Shown piece after piece: positions 43,990 to 52,116 of a DNA stretch of 64,000 bases (position 1 is the stretch's first letter; every line of letters starts with the position of its first letter). The notes beneath the pieces were generated by a model. The model searched no databases, was not told where the DNA came from, and saw only the letters and a list, made by a program, of their open reading frames with translations. The position numbers and the translations under genes are program-made. This DNA is from Halomonas sp. (GTDB lineage Bacteria > Pseudomonadota > Gammaproteobacteria > Pseudomonadales > Halomonadaceae). The DNA is taken from assembly GCF_029263665.1 (NCBI RefSeq), contig NZ_JAJUFQ010000007.1:124001-188000 (forward strand). The letters run 5' to 3'.

Positions 43990-45456
43990 ATGACCCACAA
44001 GATTTTCGTCGCTGGCGAATGGCGTGAAGGCCGAGGCGACCCCATGATGTCGCGCTTCCCCGCCGATGGTTCGATCAATGCCGAGCTCAACGCAGCGGGC
44101 CTTGAGGATGTCGAGGAAGCCGTGGCCGCCGCGGATGCCGCCTGGCGTGCGCCTTCCTGGCGTAATCGTCAGCCCCATGAGCGGGCCGAAGTGCTGTACC
44201 GCGTGAGCGAGCTGATCAAGTCGCGCAACGAGGAACTGGCGGCACTGCAGACCCGCGACAATGGCAAGCCCTTGGCCGAAACACGCGGTCTGGTGGCCAG
44301 CGCGGCTGCCACAGCCCGCTACTTCGCCGCAGCCTGCGAAACCCTGGAAGGCGAGCTGCCGACCCAGCGCAACAGCGACTTCATGACCCTGAGCCAGTAC
44401 GAACCGCTCGGCGTCATTGCCGCCATCACCCCGTGGAATTCTCCCATTGCCAGCGAGATGCAAAAGCTTGCCCCCGCCCTGGCCGGTGGCAACGCCGTGG
44501 TGCTCAAGCCTGCCGAAGCGACTCCTCTGCTCGCGCTCAAGCTGGCCGAGCTGTTCGAGGAAGCGGGCCTGCCCAAGGGGCTGATCAGCGTGCTGCCCGG
44601 GCGCGGCAGCGTGATTGGTGAAGCCATTGTGCGTCACCCCAAAGTACGCAAGATCTCTTTCACTGGCGGCACCAATACCGGCCGCCACCTGGCCCATATT
44701 GCCGCCGACAAGCTGATCGGCACCTCACTGGAACTGGGCGGCAAGTCGCCGACCATCATCTGCGAGGATGCGGACCTGGAACAGGCCGTCAAAGGCGTGG
44801 CTTATGGCATTTTCAGTTCCGCAGGTCAGGCCTGCATTGCCGGCTCGCGGCTGTTCATTCAGCGGCGTCTCTACGACGAGGCCATGCAGCGCCTGGAAAG
44901 CATTACCCGCCACCTGCGTGTCGGTCATCCTGAAGCCCCCGGCATTCATCTCGGCCCGCTGATCAGCGAAAGTCATCGCGACAGTGTCGCCGCCTATGTC
45001 GAACGAGCCCGTCAGGAAGGCGGCCATATCCGCGTGGGTGGTGGGATTCCGGACTCTCCTGAGCTGGCCAACGGCAGCTTCTACCTGCCCACCCTGATCG
45101 AAGGCCTGCCCAATGACAGCACCGTATGCCAAGAGGAGATCTTTGGTCCGGTACTGGTAGCCCTGCCCTACGACGACGAAGACGAACTGATCGGTCTGGC
45201 CAATGACAATGCCTATGGCCTGGCCGCCGGTATCTGGAGCCGCGACTACCAGCGCGCCCTGCGCCTGGCCAGCAAGCTCGAGGCCGGCACCGTGTGGATC
45301 AACACCTACAAGAAATTCTCCATCTCGACCCCTTTCGGCGGCTACAAGGACAGCGGCCTTGGACGCGAGAAAGGACGCCAGGGCATCCATGCCTACATGC
45401 AGCAGAAGAGCCTGTACCTGGGGCTCGACAGCACGCCCATGAACTGGTGCGACTGA
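43990..45456 (+). CDS. NAD(P)-dependent aldehyde dehydrogenase
   Basis: This 488-residue enzyme has the ALDH landmarks: ITPWNSPIA, LKPAEATPLLALKLAELF, FTGGTNTGR, the glutamate in SLELGGKSP and the catalytic Cys in SAGQACIAGS. It lies between the aspartate-dehydrogenase-like and ThDP genes and probably oxidises the aldehyde made by ring cleavage or by the ThDP decarboxylase to an acid. It is full length. Confidence 0.93.
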   Translation: MTHKIFVAGEWREGRGDPMMSRFPADGSINAELNAAGLEDVEEAVAAADAAWRAPSWRNRQPHERAEVLYRVSELIKSRNEELAALQTRDNGKPLAETRGLVASAAATARYFAAACETLEGELPTQRNSDFMTLSQYEPLGVIAAITPWNSPIASEMQKLAPALAGGNAVVLKPAEATPLLALKLAELFEEAGLPKGLISVLPGRGSVIGEAIVRHPKVRKISFTGGTNTGRHLAHIAADKLIGTSLELGGKSPTIICEDADLEQAVKGVAYGIFSSAGQACIAGSRLFIQRRLYDEAMQRLESITRHLRVGHPEAPGIHLGPLISESHRDSVAAYVERARQEGGHIRVGGGIPDSPELANGSFYLPTLIEGLPNDSTVCQEEIFGPVLVALPYDDEDELIGLANDNAYGLAAGIWSRDYQRALRLASKLEAGTVWINTYKKFSISTPFGGYKDSGLGREKGRQGIHAYMQQKSLYLGLDSTPMNWCD

Positions 45457-45483
45457 GTGCCCACGGAATACAGAGGAATCACC

Positions 45484-47118
45484 ATGACAACGATCACCGT
45501 AGGCGAAGCCGTCGCCCGTACCCTGGAAGCCTATTCGGTCTCGGCCGTTTATGGCGTCATCTCCATTCATAACCTGCCGATTGCCGATGCTATCGGCCAG
45601 CGCCAGCGCGTGCGCTTCGTACCCTCTCGCGGTGAGGCCGGCGCCGTGACCATGGCCGACGGCCATACGCGCATGGGCGGGCTCGGCGTCGCCCTGACCA
45701 GCACTGGCGCCGGTGCCGGCAATGCCGTCGGCGCCATGCTCGAAGCCCTGAATGCTGGAACCCCATTGCTGCATATCACCGGCCAGGTCGAGAAAGCCTA
45801 TCTGGACCGGGATGCCGGTTTCATTCACGAAACCCGCGACCAGATGGGCTTTCTCCAGGCCTGTTCCAAACGCGCCTATCGTGCCTGTACTCCCGAACAG
45901 GTGGTGCCCCTGCTGCATCGCGCCATTCAGGAAGCCATGACCCTGCCGCGCGGCCCGGTCAGCATCGAAATCCCCATCGATATCCAGGCCAGTGAAGTGG
46001 AATGGATAGAACCGACTCCAGTGCAAGCCGCAGCCCCGGCACGCATTGCCGATAGCGAAATCGACCGCTTGGCTGAGCAGGTGCTGGCCGCCAAGCGCCC
46101 CATGCTGTGGATGGGTGGCGGTTGCCTCGAAGCAGGCGATGCGGTGCGCCGCCTGGCCGATATCGGCCTGCCGGTAGTATCCAGTACCCATGCACGAGGC
46201 GTGCTGCCCGACAGCCATCCACGCAGCCTGCGCGCCTTCCACAGCGCCCCGGCCGTGGAGGAGCTGTATGCCCAGAGCGACCTGATGCTGGTGGCGGGTT
46301 CGCGCCTGCGCAGCAACGAGACCCGCACCTATTCGGTAGAACTGCCTCGCCCGCTGGTGCAGATCGATATCGACCCTGCTGCAGCACAGCGCAACTACGC
46401 CACGGATACTTTCCTGTGCGGCGAATGCGGTGATGTGCTCTCGCGCCTGGCCGAGCGCCTCGAAGGCAGGTTCTCTCCTGACGCCAAGTTCGATGCCGAC
46501 ATCGCCTTGGCCGTGCAGGATGCTGAAAAGGCCCTGCGCAAGCAGGTCGGTGAATACGCCAAGCTGAGCGATGCCATTCGCGATGCCCTGCCCGATGACG
46601 GTGTTTTCGTGCGCGATATCACGGTTTCCGGCAGCACCTGGGGCAGCCGCCTACTGCCTATCGAGCGTCCGCTGACCAATATTCATTCACTGGCCGGCGC
46701 GATCGGCCAGGGACTGGCCACTGGCATTGGCTGTGCCGTGGCCGCGGAAGGCAGAAAAGTCGTGACAGTGGTTGGTGACGGCGGCCTGATGCTGATGGTC
46801 GGTGAGCTGGCCACCCTGGCACAGGAAGCACCCGACATGACCCTGATAGTGATGAATGACAGTGGCTACGGCGTGATGCGCGGCATCCAGGACAAGTACT
46901 TCGACGGCCGCCAGTACTACAACGACCTGCATACCCCCGACTTCCAGGCCATGGCCGCATCACTCGGCCTGCCGCACTGGAACGTCAGCCATGGCGACGA
47001 GTTCCAGGCAGTGATCGCCGAGGCCGTGGGCCATGCCGGACCAGCGCTTGTCGAGGTCGACATGCACAGCGTCGGCCCGCTCAAGTTCGCCGGCCCCCCG
47101 CAGAAGACGCTCTATTAA
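45484..47118 (+). CDS. Thiamine-diphosphate-dependent enzyme
   Basis: This 544-residue protein has the three domains of the POX/benzoylformate decarboxylase/acetolactate synthase superfamily: the activating Glu in PSRGEAGAVTMADGHTR, a central domain, and the ThDP-binding motif beginning GDGGLMLMVGEL and ending IVMNDSGYG (ND instead of NN). It may decarboxylate a 2-keto acid or cleave an acyloin, giving the aldehyde for the adjacent dehydrogenase. The start at 45484 follows AGAGGAA. The stop lies in an imperfect repeat. Confidence 0.88.
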   Translation: MTTITVGEAVARTLEAYSVSAVYGVISIHNLPIADAIGQRQRVRFVPSRGEAGAVTMADGHTRMGGLGVALTSTGAGAGNAVGAMLEALNAGTPLLHITGQVEKAYLDRDAGFIHETRDQMGFLQACSKRAYRACTPEQVVPLLHRAIQEAMTLPRGPVSIEIPIDIQASEVEWIEPTPVQAAAPARIADSEIDRLAEQVLAAKRPMLWMGGGCLEAGDAVRRLADIGLPVVSSTHARGVLPDSHPRSLRAFHSAPAVEELYAQSDLMLVAGSRLRSNETRTYSVELPRPLVQIDIDPAAAQRNYATDTFLCGECGDVLSRLAERLEGRFSPDAKFDADIALAVQDAEKALRKQVGEYAKLSDAIRDALPDDGVFVRDITVSGSTWGSRLLPIERPLTNIHSLAGAIGQGLATGIGCAVAAEGRKVVTVVGDGGLMLMVGELATLAQEAPDMTLIVMNDSGYGVMRGIQDKYFDGRQYYNDLHTPDFQAMAASLGLPHWNVSHGDEFQAVIAEAVGHAGPALVEVDMHSVGPLKFAGPPQKTLY

Positions 47119-47157
47119 ATAGAAACCCTATTAAGCAGAAACCTATTGGGCAGAACG
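47112..47157. repeat. Three 15-16-bp repeats over gene stop
   Basis: Ctattaaatagaaacc, ctattaagcagaaac and ctattgggcagaacg follow each other at 47112, 47128 and 47143. The first contains the last codons and stop of the ThDP gene. Confidence 0.85.
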
Positions 47158-47350
47158 CTTGCTGGCAAGAAGCGCTACTGATCTGCGGTTTCTGACATAG
47201 CGCTTTCCCCTCCCGAGCAGAGGCTCCCCACTGCAGGCCAGCCAGGTGCTGAACGAAAAGTCCCTTGGCCTGCAGTTTCCACCGTGCGTGCCGATACATA
47301 AGCAATCACTAAAAAACCGGCTCCACATCTCTTTCACAAGGATAACCACA

Positions 47351-48208
47351 ATGAAAATCACGCCCTCCCGACTTGCCGCGATCAGCGGCCTTGCTCTGGC
47401 CTGCACATCCTCCGTTCAAGCAGCCACCTGGAGCGATACTTTCATCGGCTATCGCTACGGCACACAGTTCAGCGAGCCTGAAAACCCGGAAGACGTCACC
47501 AAGAACATTCTTCAGATTTCCCACGCCAGTGGTTATGCCTATGGCCAGAACTATTTCAACCTGGACATCCTGCAATCCGGCGATGAAGACCCTGCCGAAA
47601 ATAGTGACAGCGGCGCTACCGAGGCCTATCTGGCCTATCGTCATCAGTTGCATTACGGCAAGGTATTCGGCGAGCCATTGGCTTTCGGACCGATAAAGGA
47701 CGTGGCGCTGACCGCCGGTTTCGACCTCAACACCAAGAACAGCGCCTTCGCACCACGTAAACGCTTTGTTGCCGTAGGCCCGACCCTCAAGTTCGACCTG
47801 CCGGCCGGCTTCCTCGATGTCAGCCTGTTCTACGCGCGTGAATGGAATCATTGCGGACTCGAAGCCTGTGGTTTTCCAGGTAACGACCATGATGTCTCGT
47901 TCGACCCTTATTACCAGTTCAATGTCGCCTGGGGTGTACCCTTCGATGCTGGTCCCATGCCAATGAAGTTCCAGGGATTCTTCAACTACAACGGCCCGAA
48001 GGGAGAGGACTACTTCGGTACGGAAACCAAGCCCGAACGCCTGATCCGTTCATCATTGATGCTGGATGTCGGCAAACTGGCCTGGGGCGAGAGCAACCAG
48101 CTATGGGTAGGCGCCGGCTATGAATTCTGGCGCAACAAGTACGGTAATCATGGCAAGCCAGGCGTCGATACCGATGCTCTGACTTTCAACCTGGAATGGC
48201 ATCTGTAG
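47351..48208 (+). CDS. Tsx-like outer-membrane channel
   Basis: This 285-residue protein has a signal peptide ending SSVQAATWSD and then alternating beta-strand sequence typical of the Tsx (nucleoside-specific) channel family, including FIGYRYGTQFSEP and GVPFDAGPMPMKFQGFFNYNGPKG. It is probably a 12-stranded barrel. Placed last in the catabolic island, it likely admits the pathway substrate across the outer membrane. An AAGGA site precedes the ATG at 47351; an earlier in-frame GTG/ATG would abolish the signal peptide. Confidence 0.85.
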   Translation: MKITPSRLAAISGLALACTSSVQAATWSDTFIGYRYGTQFSEPENPEDVTKNILQISHASGYAYGQNYFNLDILQSGDEDPAENSDSGATEAYLAYRHQLHYGKVFGEPLAFGPIKDVALTAGFDLNTKNSAFAPRKRFVAVGPTLKFDLPAGFLDVSLFYAREWNHCGLEACGFPGNDHDVSFDPYYQFNVAWGVPFDAGPMPMKFQGFFNYNGPKGEDYFGTETKPERLIRSSLMLDVGKLAWGESNQLWVGAGYEFWRNKYGNHGKPGVDTDALTFNLEWHL

Positions 48209-48224
48209 AAAGTTACAGACTGTC

Positions 48225-48286
48225 CAGGAGCAGGGATAAGCCCGACATGAAGCCAGTTCGCGTCAGTCGGCCGATCCCTGCTCCTG
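48225..48286. other. 13-bp inverted repeat at convergent ends
   Basis: Caggagcagggat (48225-48237) and its exact complement atccctgctcctg (48274-48286) lie 36 bp apart at the convergent ends of the Tsx-like gene and the lipoprotein gene. The right arm is coding (the tail of the lipoprotein). It may form a long hairpin terminator for both transcripts or be a copied gene end in inverted orientation. Confidence 0.6.
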
Positions 48287-49894
48287 CACAGCAAAGGCCT
48301 CTTCGAAGAGGAAGGGATCGTCGAAGTGGCGCCGGCCCACGAATACCGTGGCATGATTGCCCCACTGGCGCATGGCGCCCGGGCTGCGGATACCCGATGG
48401 CCACAGGATGAAGCGTTCGAGACGTTCGGTCGTCTCCACCAGTCCCTGACTGTTGAACAGGCTGCGGCGGCCACCATCGGGCAAGGCCAATGAGCGTCGT
48501 CCGTAATCTGGCGCTTCATTCACCAGACGCAGGGTGTAGGGAGTGGCCCCACGAGGAACACCTTCACTCACCGCCAGTCCCACCAGAAAATGACTGGTCG
48601 GCGCCAGCTGCAGCCCCAGGCGCTGCCTATCTTCCAGTTGCGGTGCTGAAACGGGGGTCAACGGTGCTTCGCGGGGATCATTGTCCGCCGCCACTTCGAC
48701 TCGCTGCAATGGCGGCACGGGGAAGAACAGGTGATAACAACCACAGGGATGCATGCTGTCATAGATCAATGGCCTGCCATCCGTCCCCAGCGTCACTCGC
48801 CAGACCAGACCATCCAGGCGCCCGCCAAGGATATCCATGGCGCCGCTGCGGGTACGCGCCGGAAACCACACGGTATACACCAGCTGCGGCAGTACCTGTC
48901 CCTGATAACGGGTATGGGCCAGGCGCACATCAGCTACCGGGTGGTTACTGTCCACCGCTGGCAACGGGCCTTCGGGCCCTCGCCGCCAATAGGGTGCGCC
49001 AAGGGCGTCATCATGGTTGCGCGGGGCAATGACGAACAACGGCGCGTAATGGGCTGCCAGGCGCAGCAAGGCTTGATCATCGATATCCAGCAAGCCCAGA
49101 GGACTGCGTGGTGCACTGCGCAGCCACTCAGCGGCCACGGCCAGAGAGCTGCCCTCGACGACAGGGGCATAATAGGTCATGGCGTCAGATGATATCGCTG
49201 CGGATGACAGCGTCTGGACATCCTGACGGAAGGCATCGAGATAGCCACGCTTCCAGCCTTCATACCCCGAGGCAATTCCCAGACTGGTCAGCGGATAGAG
49301 CCCCATCACCCGCCATGCAGTGAGATAGCTGTCCGGTACCTCGACAGCATCCTGCAGTGCCGACCTGGCCGCATGGTCTTCTGGCCCCAGCAATTCCTCC
49401 GCCAGCAACATATCCGCACAGGCATTGGCGGTGGACACAGGATCTCGGGTAGATAGTTCCTGTCCCAGCCGTTGACGTTGCGCAGGTGGAAGGTTGGCTG
49501 CCTCGATGCGCCGTGCTTCGGCATCCAGGGTGCGCATACGGGTCAGCCAGTCGCTATAACGGGGATCTGACGGATCATCATGCAGTTGGTGGTTGAAGCT
49601 CGCCAACAAACGATCACTGCGTAGATAGGGAAAACCGGGAATACGCGCATACCCGGCATCCGCGACATCGGCTGCCGCCACGGTTTCATCGAAGACGGCA
49701 AGCGTGTTCAGGCAGCGCTTGTCCGTGGTACTCGGCCGACTCATGTCCGCTGCGCTCGGCATTGGACGCCAATCGGCGACACTCGCACAACCATTCAGCA
49801 GCAGGATCGGCAGCAAGGCTGCACTAGCACCACGCCTCCATGCGCCGGGGGCGAATCGGAACATCCTGCGGATGGCCCGCAGGGTAGCCGCCAT
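48263..49894 (-). CDS. Large lipoprotein of secretion locus
   Basis: This 543-residue protein starts with a signal peptide and lipobox (LLPILLLNGCAS), so it is probably anchored in a membrane by a lipidated Cys. I recognise no domain in the rest; it has a soluble, mostly globular composition with many Asp/Arg/Pro residues. It is the last gene of the operon carrying the giant VCBS protein, TolC, adaptors and M50 protease, which points to a part in export or surface retention. ATG 49894 is my choice; 49864 is also possible. Confidence 0.65.
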   Translation of the reverse strand: MAATLRAIRRMFRFAPGAWRRGASAALLPILLLNGCASVADWRPMPSAADMSRPSTTDKRCLNTLAVFDETVAAADVADAGYARIPGFPYLRSDRLLASFNHQLHDDPSDPRYSDWLTRMRTLDAEARRIEAANLPPAQRQRLGQELSTRDPVSTANACADMLLAEELLGPEDHAARSALQDAVEVPDSYLTAWRVMGLYPLTSLGIASGYEGWKRGYLDAFRQDVQTLSSAAISSDAMTYYAPVVEGSSLAVAAEWLRSAPRSPLGLLDIDDQALLRLAAHYAPLFVIAPRNHDDALGAPYWRRGPEGPLPAVDSNHPVADVRLAHTRYQGQVLPQLVYTVWFPARTRSGAMDILGGRLDGLVWRVTLGTDGRPLIYDSMHPCGCYHLFFPVPPLQRVEVAADNDPREAPLTPVSAPQLEDRQRLGLQLAPTSHFLVGLAVSEGVPRGATPYTLRLVNEAPDYGRRSLALPDGGRRSLFNSQGLVETTERLERFILWPSGIRSPGAMRQWGNHATVFVGRRHFDDPFLFEEAFAVQEQGSAD

Positions 49895-49949
49895 GGACGG
49901 CGGATATCGCCCGGTGATCGAGCCGTGCAGGCGTTTATGCTGTGCTTCT

Positions 49950-52109
49950 TCAGAACCCGCTTTCACGAATCGCAATGGCTGCCACCCAGTTGACGAATTG
50001 CATGACGAGGCTCTCACGCTCTGCATCGATGTGCAGACGGCCTCGCGCTTCACGCGTCTCTGGCCAGGGGGCATCAAGGCGCGCTCTTACCATGAACAAT
50101 GGACGCTCAAGGTGCAGACGGCCAGCATCACGATCAGCGCCTTCCTGTATGGTCAGAGAACCGCCATGCCGCTCAGCCAGAACAGGATATTCAAGATACT
50201 GGGTACGCGTCGGGGCTATATCGACCAGTTCTCCCTCAAGTGGTGCCATGCGTCCCTCGATAAAGAACGATACACGGCTGCCTCGCGTCAGGCGGTGCAC
50301 TTCGTCCTGATTGACGTAGGCATCCACCATCCAGTGCTCAGGGTCGATCAACACTCCTAGTGGATCACGTGGACTGACCCACTGCCCCGCTTCAAGTTCT
50401 GGGTTCACTTGCTGCCAGCGCCCGGTAAAGGGGGAGTTGAGCGACATCCGGGTGATTTCTCTCTGGGTCGCCTCGATGTTGCTCAGATTGAGAAGCCGCT
50501 GAGCCCGAGCGGCACTGTCCTGCTTCAGCCCCTGGGGGTTGGCAAGCAATCCCGCCAGCACGGCGTCGATATTGGCCAGTTGCGCCTGCTGAGCCTGCAG
50601 GTCGAGACCGACATCAGGGTTGGAAAGCGTGACCACGGTACTGCCGGCATCCACGTCACCATCGGCACGGCGCGCTTCCAGAAGTGCCGGAAAAGGCGCG
50701 TAGACAGTGATCGCATGCTGCGAGCGCAATACCCCAGGTCCGCTGACACTGGTCTGCCACGGAATGCTCAGCACTCCGACAAGAATGAGCAACATCACCC
50801 ACCAGACCCGGCGATGACGACGGGGCACTTCGCTGCGATGGGACCACCAATGGGAAAGCTCACGAGCAATGGGCATGACGATGAACCAGGCGATTTCGAC
50901 AATGAACAGCACGATCCCCAACACCTTGAAGAACAAGGCATACACCACCAGGGCAATCCCCAGGAACAGCACCAGTCGATACAACCAGGTGGCAAAGGCA
51001 AAGCCCACCAGGGCAAGGCGCTGGCGCGGCGGAAACGGTTCCGGCCACGGCTGATCGAGCCCCAGCAATCGACGGCGCAACCATGTTCTGGCCTGGGCCC
51101 CCGCTCGCTCGTGCAGGTTGGGGAAATCGAGCAGATCGGTCAGGATGAAGTAACCATCAAAACGCATGAAAGGGCTGGCGTTCAGCGCCAATGACAGCAT
51201 CCAACTGGTCGTCGCCAGATACAACAGGCCGCTGTTGAGCGCTCCCGGCTCGGTCAGGACCCAACCCAGAGTGGCCAGGCCAGCAATGGCCAGCTCCGTC
51301 AAGATACCGGCAGAGGATATCGCCAGGCGCTGGCGCGCACCTTTCAACTTCCAGCTCTCCCCGGTATCGGTATATAGCATCGGCCACAGGACGATGAAGG
51401 CTACTCCCATATGGGCCACCCGAACCCCCTGTCGTGTGGCCACCAGGGCATGGCCCAGCTCATGCAGTGACTTGGCGATCACCAGCGCGCAGGCAAAACT
51501 GACCAACCCGGAGAACGAGAACAGCTCCACCACCGAATGCGTAAACAGATCCCAACGCTGCAGGACCAGCAGGACACCACACAGGCTCAGCAGCAGGACC
51601 ACCAACACGCAACCGCGCGTAAACAACCAAGGGATGGCGCCAGCCAGTCTTTGCAGTGCATGTTGCGGGCGAAGCAGTGGTATACGAAAGAACAGATAGT
51701 GATGCAGCCACCACCAGACATTCAGCCAGGGGGTGGTCTTGGCCGCTTCTGCGGCATATTGGCCGATACGTTCGCGGTCCGGTCGCAGCAGTTGATGACG
51801 ATCGAGAAACTCGACCAGTTCCAGCACCTGCTCCACATCAGGTTCAAGAGCGGTCTGAGCGGCCACCTGGGTACAGATGCGTTGTGGGGTCTGCCCCCAG
51901 CGCAGCAGACATTCGAATTCAAGCCAACCGATGCGGTAGAAGCGGTTGGTCACAGGATCCTCGATCGACCAGGCAGGCTCACCACTGCGTTCGCGTTCCA
52001 CTTCGACCAGGTGAAGATCATCACGCAGCGGGGCTACCGGAGACAGGGCTCGTGGGTCCCCCCCGGAGTCCCCCAGCGTGACTTGCGGCGCCGTGCTTGC
52101 ATCACTCAT
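49950..52109 (-). CDS. PqqD-like/M50 protease/HlyD fusion
   Basis: This 719-residue protein has three parts. Residues about 28-110 resemble the PqqD winged helix, a peptide-binding fold in RiPP systems. Residues about 130-450 are an inner-membrane site-2-protease (M50) domain with HELGH (about 216-220) and the second metal motif NASPFMRFDG (about 310-320), plus several TM helices. Residues about 450-690 form an HlyD/biotinyl-lipoyl-like adaptor that projects into the periplasm (FTGRWQ, GLDLQAQQAQLANI). Such fusions occur beside giant adhesin genes. Activity is inferred; the zinc motif is intact. Confidence 0.82.
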   Translation of the reverse strand: MSDASTAPQVTLGDSGGDPRALSPVAPLRDDLHLVEVERERSGEPAWSIEDPVTNRFYRIGWLEFECLLRWGQTPQRICTQVAAQTALEPDVEQVLELVEFLDRHQLLRPDRERIGQYAAEAAKTTPWLNVWWWLHHYLFFRIPLLRPQHALQRLAGAIPWLFTRGCVLVVLLLSLCGVLLVLQRWDLFTHSVVELFSFSGLVSFACALVIAKSLHELGHALVATRQGVRVAHMGVAFIVLWPMLYTDTGESWKLKGARQRLAISSAGILTELAIAGLATLGWVLTEPGALNSGLLYLATTSWMLSLALNASPFMRFDGYFILTDLLDFPNLHERAGAQARTWLRRRLLGLDQPWPEPFPPRQRLALVGFAFATWLYRLVLFLGIALVVYALFFKVLGIVLFIVEIAWFIVMPIARELSHWWSHRSEVPRRHRRVWWVMLLILVGVLSIPWQTSVSGPGVLRSQHAITVYAPFPALLEARRADGDVDAGSTVVTLSNPDVGLDLQAQQAQLANIDAVLAGLLANPQGLKQDSAARAQRLLNLSNIEATQREITRMSLNSPFTGRWQQVNPELEAGQWVSPRDPLGVLIDPEHWMVDAYVNQDEVHRLTRGSRVSFFIEGRMAPLEGELVDIAPTRTQYLEYPVLAERHGGSLTIQEGADRDAGRLHLERPLFMVRARLDAPWPETREARGRLHIDAERESLVMQFVNWVAAIAIRESGF

Positions 52110-52116
52110 GCGTGGA

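Noticed and set aside
45484..47118. The ThDP enzyme as acetolactate synthase
   Set aside because: It lies in a catabolic operon without a regulatory subunit gene; the superfamily is clear but this reaction is not supported.
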